Source: an uncultured Bacilli bacterium (GTDB lineage: Bacteria; Bacillota_I; Bacilli_A; RF39; UBA660). Taken from it: a stretch of 31,076 nucleotides of DNA. Shown here one piece after another: positions 8,686 through 14,700 of this stretch (within the stretch, counting starts at the first letter, position 1; the number at the start of each line of letters is the position of its first letter). Location of the stretch: assembly GCA_934141145.1 (NCBI GenBank), contig CAKPCA010000014.1:1-31076 (forward strand), read 5' to 3'. A program made the translations under genes and the position numbers. The notes beneath the pieces were generated by a model. It had not been told where the DNA came from and did not search any database. It saw only the letters and a program-made list of their open reading frames with translations.

Positions 8686-9255
8686 ATGGAATATATAAAA
8701 AGATATTATAAAGTAATATTAGTTGGAATTGTATTATTATTACTTTTGATTTTTTCAGTTTACTATGCATTAAATAATGTGAATGAAGAAGATGATATAG
8801 TAAATGAAAGTGTTAAAGAAAAAGAAATTACGTATGATGATAATTATTATTATATTGATGTAAAAGGAGAAGTTAAAAATCCAGGGGTATATAAACTAAA
8901 AGAAGGAAAAAGGATAATAGATGCACTTAATTTAGCAGGTGGAATAACGAAAAATGCAGATACAACAAATATTAATCTAAGTAAAAAGATAACAGATGAA
9001 ATGTGTATTATTGTATTATCTAAAAATGATAATCAGGAAAAAAATAATACTCCAGATAAAAAATCAAAAGTATCAATAAATACTGGAACACTAGAAGATT
9101 TGCAGTCATTAAGTGGAATAGGTGAAAGTAAAGCAAATGCAATAATTAAATATAGAGAAGAAAATGGTTTGTTTTCACAAATAGAAGATGTAAAAAATGT
9201 ACCTGGAATAGGCGAATCTTTATATGAAAAAATTAAAAATAGTATTGAAATCTAA
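8686..9255 (+). CDS. comEA: Competence protein ComEA, DNA receptor
   Basis: A 189-aa membrane-anchored DNA-binding protein of natural transformation, which captures incoming double-stranded DNA outside the membrane and hands it to ComEC. One N-terminal membrane segment (about 8-28) is followed by an acidic linker. A SLBB domain (about 52-112, YIDVKGEVKNPGVYKL ... AGGITKNAD) and a C-terminal pair of helix-hairpin-helix motifs follow (LQSLSGIGESKANAII and VKNVPGIGESLYEKI, about 130-185). Domain order and length match the family. There is no comEB (dCMP deaminase) gene between it and comEC, unlike in B. subtilis. Translation may be limited by the hairpin covering its Shine-Dalgarno. Confidence 0.93.
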   Translation: MEYIKRYYKVILVGIVLLLLLIFSVYYALNNVNEEDDIVNESVKEKEITYDDNYYYIDVKGEVKNPGVYKLKEGKRIIDALNLAGGITKNADTTNINLSKKITDEMCIIVLSKNDNQEKNNTPDKKSKVSINTGTLEDLQSLSGIGESKANAIIKYREENGLFSQIEDVKNVPGIGESLYEKIKNSIEI

Positions 9256-11305
9256 CTATATATATTACTTTGTTTTTTTATTTACAATTTGTTATGTATT
9301 TATAAATATAAAATTTGTTCCTTTTAAATATGAAAACTTAAATAATAATATAAAGGGGTATGTAAATGATTATTATATAGATGGAGATAAACTGACAATT
9401 ATTATAAAAAATAAAAATAAAGTAATACTAAATTATTATTTTAAAACAGAAAAAGAAAAGAACAATTTTGAAATATGTTATGGAGATTATATAGAAGTAA
9501 TAGGTAAAAGTATTGAAATAAAAGAAAATACTAATTTTAACTTATTTAATTATAAAAGATATTTAAAAACAAAGAAAATATATTATTCTTTTTCAGTAGA
9601 TAAAATAAAAAGACTTAAAAAAAATACTAATTTGTTATATCACGTTAAAAATAAGATTGTAACAAAAATAGAAAGTAATATATCTAGCAATTACATAAAA
9701 ACATTTATACTTGGTGATAAAAGAGATGTTAATTCAAATATGATAGAATCATACCAGAGATTAGGTGTAAGCCATCTTTTTGCAATATCTGGAATGCATG
9801 TATCATTTTTAAGTATAATCTTATTAAAAATATTAAGTAAAATAAATGATAAATCAAAGTATAGTATTGTCATATTATTCTTACTATTTTATACATTTTT
9901 AACTAATTATACTATTTCTATTGTAAGATCAACCATGCAATTTATATTGTTTAAAGTAAATAAGTTATTTGATTTAAAAATAAAAAATGTAAATATTATG
10001 CTTATTATAATTAGTGCAGTATTATTATATAATCCATATTATATATATGATATAAGTTTTCTTTTTTCATTTTCGATAAGTTTTAGTTTAATATTATTTA
10101 GAAAAAATATAGACATAGATAATAATTATTTTATTAAGTCATTTATTACATCATTAACATCATTTTTAGTATCACTTCCAATACTTATAAATAATTTTTA
10201 TGAAATAAATTTCTTGAGCATATTTTATAACATATTTTATATACCATTTGTATCGTTTATATTATTTCCGATTAATATACTTACTTTGATTTTTTCGTTT
10301 TTAGATCCATTAAATAATTATATTATTAATATTTTTGAGTCAATAACTATAATTTTAAGTAAAATGAAATTTCTAACATTTTCAGCCGCGAAACTACCAA
10401 TATTTTTAATAGTTATATACTATATTTGTTTATATTTTGCCGTGACTAAAAAAAGAAAAAAATACATATTATTTTTGGCTTTATTGATAGTATTCTTTAT
10501 AAATAATAATAGAATAACGATGTTTCCAGTAATAACATATTTAGATGTTGGACAAGGTGATTCATGTTTAATAAGAGTATTTAATAAGAATGTACTAATA
10601 GATACTGGGGGTAAAACTTATAATAAAAAAGAAAAATGGAGACAAAGAAAAAAAGAATATAATATAGCAGATAATATTACTATTCCGTATTTGAAATCAG
10701 TAGGTGTTAAAAAAATAGACTATTTAATATTAACTCATGGTGATTTTGATCATATGGGAGAAGCTTCTAATTTAACTAAAAAATTTAATGTTAAAAAAGT
10801 AATATTTAATAATGATTCCTATAATGAATTAGAAACAAGTTTTATAAAAATATTAAAAAAGAAAGAAATAAAATATTATCACAATGTAGAAAAAATAAAA
10901 TTGCAAAAATGCATATTATATTTTTTGAATACAAAAATTTATGATAATGAAAATGATAATAGCAATGTTGTGTATACAGAAATCAATAACTATAAATTTT
11001 TATTTATGGGTGATGCAGGAATAAATAAAGAAAGAGATATATTAAAAAAATATAATATAAGTGATATAGATTTTTTTAAAGTTGGTCATCATGGTTCTAA
11101 GACAAGTAGTAGTAAAGACTTTATAGATGAGATTAATCCTAGGTTTTCAATTATTAGTGTTGGAAAAAATAACAGATATGGTCATCCAAATAAAGAAGTG
11201 TTAAATAATTTAGATAATTCAAAAATATATAGAACAGATCAAGATGGAAGTATTATGTTTAAGATTAAAAATAATAAATTAAAAATTGAGACTTGTAGTC
11301 CATAG
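9224..11305 (+). CDS. comEC: ComEC/Rec2 DNA-uptake channel
   Basis: A 693-aa polytopic membrane protein that forms the channel for single-stranded DNA entry during transformation. Parts in order: N-terminal membrane segment(s), a DUF4131/OB-like loop (about 40-130), the Competence domain with the conserved HLFAISGMHVSFL (184-196) and several membrane segments to about 420, then a metallo-beta-lactamase-like domain. That domain shows YLDVGQGDS (about 439), LIDTGG, LTHGDFDH (about 502-509) and VGHHGSKTSSS (about 619-629), so its metal motif is intact. In ComEC this domain is proposed to degrade the non-entering strand. The start at 9224 overlaps comEA by 32 bases with a weak Shine-Dalgarno; TTG 9245 is an alternative. 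It is translationally coupled to comEA. Confidence 0.93.
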   Translation: MKKLKIVLKSNYIYYFVFLFTICYVFINIKFVPFKYENLNNNIKGYVNDYYIDGDKLTIIIKNKNKVILNYYFKTEKEKNNFEICYGDYIEVIGKSIEIKENTNFNLFNYKRYLKTKKIYYSFSVDKIKRLKKNTNLLYHVKNKIVTKIESNISSNYIKTFILGDKRDVNSNMIESYQRLGVSHLFAISGMHVSFLSIILLKILSKINDKSKYSIVILFLLFYTFLTNYTISIVRSTMQFILFKVNKLFDLKIKNVNIMLIIISAVLLYNPYYIYDISFLFSFSISFSLILFRKNIDIDNNYFIKSFITSLTSFLVSLPILINNFYEINFLSIFYNIFYIPFVSFILFPINILTLIFSFLDPLNNYIINIFESITIILSKMKFLTFSAAKLPIFLIVIYYICLYFAVTKKRKKYILFLALLIVFFINNNRITMFPVITYLDVGQGDSCLIRVFNKNVLIDTGGKTYNKKEKWRQRKKEYNIADNITIPYLKSVGVKKIDYLILTHGDFDHMGEASNLTKKFNVKKVIFNNDSYNELETSFIKILKKKEIKYYHNVEKIKLQKCILYFLNTKIYDNENDNSNVVYTEINNYKFLFMGDAGINKERDILKKYNISDIDFFKVGHHGSKTSSSKDFIDEINPRFSIISVGKNNRYGHPNKEVLNNLDNSKIYRTDQDGSIMFKIKNNKLKIETCSP

Positions 11306-11317
11306 AAAGGAGTAGAT

Positions 11318-11905
11318 ATGATAGAAGAAATAGATAAAACTTATGAGCAAATAGAAAATAAAATATTAAATCATGAAATATATCAAAATGTAAAAGATTA
11401 TTCAAAAGCAAAAGAAAAAATAAAAACGTATTTAGAAGTTGGAGAATTACTTAAAAATGTAGATACTAAGTATGGAAAGAATGTAATAAAAGACTATTCT
11501 AAAAGATTGACAATTAAATTTGGTAAAAAATATACACCTTCGTTATTATATAAAATTAAACAATTTTATAATATAATTGAAAAAGTCCCGACATTGTCGG
11601 GAAAGTTAACATGGAGTCATTGGTATGAAATGTTATCATTTGATGATATAAATAAAATAGAATATTATGTCAATCAATGTGAAGTCTATAATTTAGATGT
11701 TAGACAATTAAGAAAAAGAATAAAATCTAATGAATATCAAAGATTACCAGAGTCTACAAAAAATAAACCAATTAATCAAAATGAATCTAATGTAGTTGAT
11801 TTTGTAAAAAATCCTATTAGGATTAAAAATAGTAATAAGTATGATATATTTTCAGAAAAAGTATTACAAAAAATAATTGAAAGGAAATATAATGAACTAT
11901 TATAA
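11318..11905 (+). CDS. DUF1016 N-terminal domain protein lacking the nuclease domain
   Basis: A 195-aa protein clearly paralogous to the next gene and to the N-terminal domain of YhcG/DUF1016 proteins. Shared landmarks are the VKDYSK helix, TYLEVGELL, KYGKNVIKDYSKRL, the KQFYNIIEKV helix, LTWSHWYEML and the YQRLPE/KNPIRIKN region. It stops at KVLQKIIERKYNELL, exactly where the neighbour continues (KVLHNLILEDIEYF) into the PD-(D/E)XK domain, so about 110 residues are missing. It begins 12 bases after comEC with a good AAAGGAG site, and its end overlaps the next gene by 14 bases. It may be a truncated remnant of a tandem duplication, or a retained stand-alone DNA-binding or partner subunit. Confidence 0.8.
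   Translation: MIEEIDKTYEQIENKILNHEIYQNVKDYSKAKEKIKTYLEVGELLKNVDTKYGKNVIKDYSKRLTIKFGKKYTPSLLYKIKQFYNIIEKVPTLSGKLTWSHWYEMLSFDDINKIEYYVNQCEVYNLDVRQLRKRIKSNEYQRLPESTKNKPINQNESNVVDFVKNPIRIKNSNKYDIFSEKVLQKIIERKYNELL
11586..11602. repeat. Perfect palindrome inside the first DUF1016 gene
   Basis: TCCCGACA, centre T, TGTCGGGA. It is unusually GC-rich for this window and would form an 8-bp RNA stem just before the WSH motif. The paralog downstream has a different palindrome centred on the aligned base. Confidence 0.85.
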
Positions 11906-12779
11906 TAAGATAAAAAATAAATTAATAGATAATGAAGTATATTGTAGAGTCAAAGACTACTCAAAAGAGAGAAATACTGTTATAACATATTTTGAAATAG
12001 GCAAACTATTAAATGAAGCAGGTGGTAAATATGGTGATAATATTATTGATGAATATTCTAAAAAGTTAGTAAAAGAAGTTGGTAAGAAATATAATAGAAG
12101 AACGTTATTTAGAATGAAACAGTTTTATAATATCTTTAATAACGAAAAAGTGACCACAATGTGGACACAATTGAGTTGGAGTCATATTAGATTATTATTT
12201 ACTTTAGATACAGAGTGTATCAACTATTATATTATGATAACTAATAAGCAAAATATTTCGGTTCGAGAATTAGACTTTAAAATAAAAAATAAAGAATATG
12301 AAAGATTACCGTTAGAAACTAGAAACAAGCTTATTACTAAAGAAAAACTTGAAATAAAGGATTATGTGCCTAATCCAATATTAATAAAAAATAAAAATAA
12401 GGAAAAGATAATTACTGAAAAAGTATTACATAATCTAATACTTGAAGATATTGAATACTTTATGAAAGAACTTGGAAGTTCATTTAGCTTTATTGGAAGT
12501 GAGTACAAAATAAAAATAGGGGATAATTATCATAAAATAGATTTATTATTGTTTAATATAAAATATAATTCATACGTAGTAGTTGAGTTAAAGATAACAG
12601 AGTTTAAAGCAGAATATATTTCCCAAGTTCAAAAATATATGAATTATATAGACAAACATATTAAAGAAATCAATAATAATAGTACAATAGGAATAATTAT
12701 TTGTAAGAAAGAAAATAAATTTGTAATTGAATATTGTTCGGATGAAAGAATTGCTATTAGAAAATATGAATTAGTTTAA
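11892..12779 (+). CDS. DUF1016 / YhcG-family PD-(D/E)XK nuclease-domain protein
   Basis: A 295-aa full-length DUF1016 protein. The N-terminal helical domain (about 1-140) contains TYFEIGKLL, KQFYNIFN and LSWSHIRLLF. The C-terminal PD-(D/E)XK domain (about 180-290) shows LGSSFSFIGSEYKIKIG, D217 in KIDLLLF, the E232-L-K234 triad end in VVVELKITEF, and Q245 in SQVQKYMNYID. Catalytic residues of the fold are therefore present. Family members are often found near restriction-modification or mobile genes, but the cellular role is not settled. I chose ATG 892 (11892) over TTG 11877: AAAGGA at 11880-11885 is ideally spaced to the ATG. It sits in the comEA-comEC operon, which suggests but does not prove a link with incoming DNA. 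Confidence 0.88.
   Translation: MNYYNKIKNKLIDNEVYCRVKDYSKERNTVITYFEIGKLLNEAGGKYGDNIIDEYSKKLVKEVGKKYNRRTLFRMKQFYNIFNNEKVTTMWTQLSWSHIRLLFTLDTECINYYIMITNKQNISVRELDFKIKNKEYERLPLETRNKLITKEKLEIKDYVPNPILIKNKNKEKIITEKVLHNLILEDIEYFMKELGSSFSFIGSEYKIKIGDNYHKIDLLLFNIKYNSYVVVELKITEFKAEYISQVQKYMNYIDKHIKEINNNSTIGIIICKKENKFVIEYCSDERIAIRKYELV
12150..12168. repeat. Imperfect palindrome inside the second DUF1016 gene
   Basis: GTGACCACA, centre A (12159), TGTGGACAC, with eight of nine pairs and one A/A mismatch. It lies at the same aligned position as the palindrome at 11586-11602 but with other arm bases. Confidence 0.8.
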
Positions 12780-12883
12780 TAATAATTATTTATTGTTATC
12801 AAAATATATTGAATAGAATATAATATTTATGAATAAAATTTAAAAGTATAATTTTGAAAAAGTTAGATAAAATAATAATAAAA

Positions 12884-12931
12884 AAATTATATGAAAATTA
12901 TGAAAAAAATCATAATCAGTTCATATAATTT
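12884..12931. other. Nested long hairpin between convergent genes
   Basis: Outer arms AAATTATATGAA (12884-12895) and TTCATATAATTT (12920-12931) are perfect 12-base complements. Inner arms ATTATGA (12897-12903) and TCATAAT (12910-12916) are also perfect. The RNA would fold as one 48-base stem. No T-run follows on the + strand, so it is not a standard terminator. The rest of 12780-13001 is AT-rich and has no gene that I can see. Confidence 0.6.
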
Positions 12932-12940
12932 ATTATGTGT

Positions 12941-12996
12941 ACGCTACAGCATTAGCGTTTATATAGATTAAAGGAACTTATAATCAAAGTTCCTTT
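12941..12996. terminator. Two hairpins ending the competence operon and lexA
   Basis: ACGCTA (12941-12946) pairs with TAGCGT (12953-12958). Then AAAGGAACT (12970-12978) pairs with AGTTCCTTT (12988-12996), followed on the + strand by a T-rich run. The second can serve both converging transcription units. Its tail is better for the + strand. Confidence 0.7.
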
Positions 12997-13001
12997 TAAT
13001 T

Positions 13002-13613
13002 TTATATTTTTCTATATAATCCAATTGCTTTACCAACTATAGTTACTTTATCTAGTATGATAGGTGCCATAGTATCATTTTCTGGTTGAAGACGAAAATA
13101 ACCATCTTCTTTATAAAAGGTTTTTAATGTAACTTCATTATCCTCAGTCATTGCAACTACCATATCGCCATTATTAGCAACTTGCTGTCTTTGAACAATT
13201 ACAATGTCACCATCATGAACCCCTGCATTAATCATAGATTCACCGCTAACTCTTAAAGTGAATACTTCTTTTTTTGCAGGTATTAAATAAGATGGTAATG
13301 TAAAAAATTCATCTGGCATTTCAATTGCTTCTATAGGACTACCAGCAGTAACTTTACCAAGTAAAGGTACATCTACAACATCTTCTTTTTCATATTCATT
13401 TTTTACTAATAATTCAATGGCTCTATTTTTTGCACCAACTCTTTTTAAATATCCTTTATTTTCAAGAGTTGTAATATGCGCATGTACTGTTGCAGAAGAT
13501 GATAATCCAAGAGCTGATCCAATTTCCCTTACTGTTGGTGGGAAACCATTTTTAGCAATACTTTGTTTTATATAATCTAAAACTTGATTTTGCTTATTTG
13601 TAAGTCTTTCCAT
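13002..13613 (-). CDS. lexA: LexA repressor, SOS regulator
   Basis: A 203-aa dimeric repressor of DNA-damage genes, inactivated by RecA-stimulated self-cleavage. The N-terminal winged helix-turn-helix covers about 1-65 (TVREIGSALGLSSSATVHAHI recognition region). The self-cleavage site is Ala90-Gly91 in KVTAGSP. The catalytic dyad is Ser126 (VSGESM) and Lys164 (EVTLKTF). Spacing of these residues matches B. subtilis LexA almost exactly, so it should be functional. Its promoter on the - strand carries a LexA-type palindrome on the -35, implying autorepression. It is divergent from a small membrane-peptide gene, as lexA is from yneA in Bacillus. Confidence 0.97.
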   Translation of the reverse strand: MERLTNKQNQVLDYIKQSIAKNGFPPTVREIGSALGLSSSATVHAHITTLENKGYLKRVGAKNRAIELLVKNEYEKEDVVDVPLLGKVTAGSPIEAIEMPDEFFTLPSYLIPAKKEVFTLRVSGESMINAGVHDGDIVIVQRQQVANNGDMVVAMTEDNEVTLKTFYKEDGYFRLQPENDTMAPIILDKVTIVGKAIGLYRKI

Positions 13614-13638
13614 AGTCTCACTCCTTCAATACATTTTC

Positions 13639-13667
13639 ATATTATCATAAAAAATGTAAAATGTCAA
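13639..13667 (-). promoter_or_regulatory. lexA promoter
   Basis: On the - strand, TTGACA (13667-13662), a 17-base spacer and TAATAT (13644-13639) preceded by TG one base away. This is close to consensus. The SOS box at 13664-13679 overlaps the -35. Confidence 0.8.
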
Positions 13668-13679
13668 ACATTTGTTTGA
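13664..13679. promoter_or_regulatory. SOS box 1 (LexA operator of lexA)
   Basis: TCAAACATTTGTTTGA is a perfect 16-base palindrome. It resembles the Gram-positive SOS box CGAACnnnnGTTCG with A in place of G at the outer positions. Confidence 0.75.
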
Positions 13680-13686
13680 AAATGTA

Positions 13687-13715
13687 TTGACACAAACTAT
13701 TGTTCGTATTAAAAT
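13687..13715 (+). promoter_or_regulatory. Promoter of the 48-aa peptide gene with SOS box 2 in its spacer
   Basis: TTGACA (13687-13692), a 17-base spacer and TAAAAT (13710-13715). The operator-like CAAACTATTGTTCG (13693-13706) fills the spacer from its first base. LexA bound here would block RNA polymerase. Confidence 0.8.
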
Positions 13716-13746
13716 GAAGATGTAAATGAAAAAAGGAGTGATTGAT

Positions 13747-13893
13747 ATGAAAAAGTTTTTAGGTTATGGAATATTATATTTAATAGGTTTAATATTTATG
13801 GTCGGAATGTTTATAGGAGCACCAAAATCAGATAATAATACTGTTATAAGTAAATATGATAATGAAACATCAATTGCTTATAATAGTAAATAG
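13747..13893 (+). CDS. 48-aa single-span membrane peptide, SOS-controlled (yneA position)
   Basis: The protein starts MKKFLGYG, has one hydrophobic segment (about residues 4-24, ending MFIGAP) and a polar, probably external tail of about 24 residues ending IAYNSK. It has a strong Shine-Dalgarno (AAAGGAGTG, 13732-13740), a consensus promoter and a LexA-type operator, so it is very probably a real gene. It sits divergent to lexA and upstream of tkt, where Bacillus has yneA, an SOS cell-division inhibitor with one membrane span and a LysM domain. The peptide is much shorter and has no LysM. Small membrane division inhibitors of the SOS response exist in other bacteria (SosA, SidA), so the same role is the leading guess. 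That is inference from position and control, not homology. Confidence 0.75.
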   Translation: MKKFLGYGILYLIGLIFMVGMFIGAPKSDNNTVISKYDNETSIAYNSK

Positions 13894-13916
13894 TGTAAAC
13901 TAATAAAATAGGTATG

Positions 13917-13945
13917 TTGTTTTATATGTTTTATTATGGTAAACT
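13917..13945 (+). promoter_or_regulatory. Promoter for the membrane protein gene at 13972
   Basis: TTGTTT (13917-13922), a 17-base spacer and extended -10 TGG-TAAACT (13937-13945). Confidence 0.5.
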
Positions 13946-13971
13946 ATAAGTGTATTATAGGAGGAATTTAT

Positions 13972-14613
13972 ATGGATAGTAATGAAGTAGTAAAGCAAGA
14001 AAAGAAAAAACATGGAAAGAATATTGTGATAATTATATTAGTTTTCGTAATAGCATTATTATTAGGAATAATAATAGGACAATTCGCACTTGATAATAAT
14101 TCTAAAAAAACTGATGACAATAATACTAGCAAAGTAACAAAGAAAGACAATACAATATCAAAGGATAATAAGGGTGATAATACAAAATCAAATACAGACA
14201 CAAATAATAATACAAGTAATTCTGTAACAAAAGACAATACTAATACAAATAATTCTACTACAGCAAAAGATGATACAAATACTAAGACAACTCTAACAGA
14301 AGAAGATATAGTAAAAAATTTGTTTATATCACATTTAAAAAAGAGTTACGGTGATAATTTAACTGAATATAAGATTAACAAAATTACAATATATAAGGGG
14401 ACAGAAAGAAAAGATTTAGCTGACATTATAGGCGATGTTGCTGATAGTGATATACTTACATTAGTTGATTATTCAATAAAATTAAATGATGTATCAAAAG
14501 ATGCTGGTAATGGAAATGTATCTGGAAACTGGGTAAATAATAAAGTTGCTTGTGTTCAAATAGGTTATGATGTTAATGGTTATAGTATTCTGGATGTAGG
14601 TACTGGTTGGTAA
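13972..14613 (+). CDS. Single-span membrane protein with low-complexity linker, unknown
   Basis: A 213-aa protein. The short cytoplasmic N-terminus is rich in Lys. One membrane segment (about 18-40, IVIIILVFVIALLLGIIIG) is followed by a Thr/Asn/Asp/Lys-only linker (about 43-107). A compact extracellular domain of about 105 residues (from EEDIVKNLF to the C-terminal DVGTGW) follows. I recognise no named family. The C-terminal domain may be distantly related to that of the membrane protein at 17498-18286: both have a YSIKL/YNVYF-like strand, a central Trp and a final NG-Y-x-I strand ending near TG. The start is ATG 13972, after AGGAGGA; an in-frame ATG at 13936 has no ribosome site and overlaps the promoter. 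It has its own promoter and an AT-rich terminator. Confidence 0.75.
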   Translation: MDSNEVVKQEKKKHGKNIVIIILVFVIALLLGIIIGQFALDNNSKKTDDNNTSKVTKKDNTISKDNKGDNTKSNTDTNNNTSNSVTKDNTNTNNSTTAKDDTNTKTTLTEEDIVKNLFISHLKKSYGDNLTEYKINKITIYKGTERKDLADIIGDVADSDILTLVDYSIKLNDVSKDAGNGNVSGNWVNNKVACVQIGYDVNGYSILDVGTGW

Positions 14614-14621
14614 AATTATTA

Positions 14622-14661
14622 AAAATAAGATAATAATATATTTATTATTTTATTTTTTTTT
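14622..14661 (+). terminator. AT-only terminator hairpin before tkt
   Basis: AAAATAAGATAATA (14622-14635) pairs with TATTATTTTATTTT (14643-14656) with one G-U pair, followed by T's to 14661. The tkt extended -10 begins at the end of this T-run. Confidence 0.6.
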
Positions 14662-14669
14662 GTTATAAT
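14661..14669 (+). promoter_or_regulatory. Extended -10 promoter TGTTATAAT for tkt
   Basis: A perfect TGnTATAAT, identical to those at 1511 and 4122. The T-run of the preceding terminator runs directly into it. No good -35 is seen. Confidence 0.6.
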
Positions 14670-14700
14670 TATTTATGATAAATAGGGCTAGGTGATATAT

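Noticed and set aside
11318..12779. The two DUF1016 genes as one frameshifted gene
   Set aside because: The second gene restarts with a full N-terminal domain and its own ribosome site; the two N-terminal domains are paralogous, not consecutive parts.
14160..14290. Asn/Thr/Lys-rich stretch as a tandem repeat or CRISPR-like array
   Set aside because: It is a low-complexity protein linker without regular repeat units; no CRISPR array, tRNA or rRNA gene was seen in the window.
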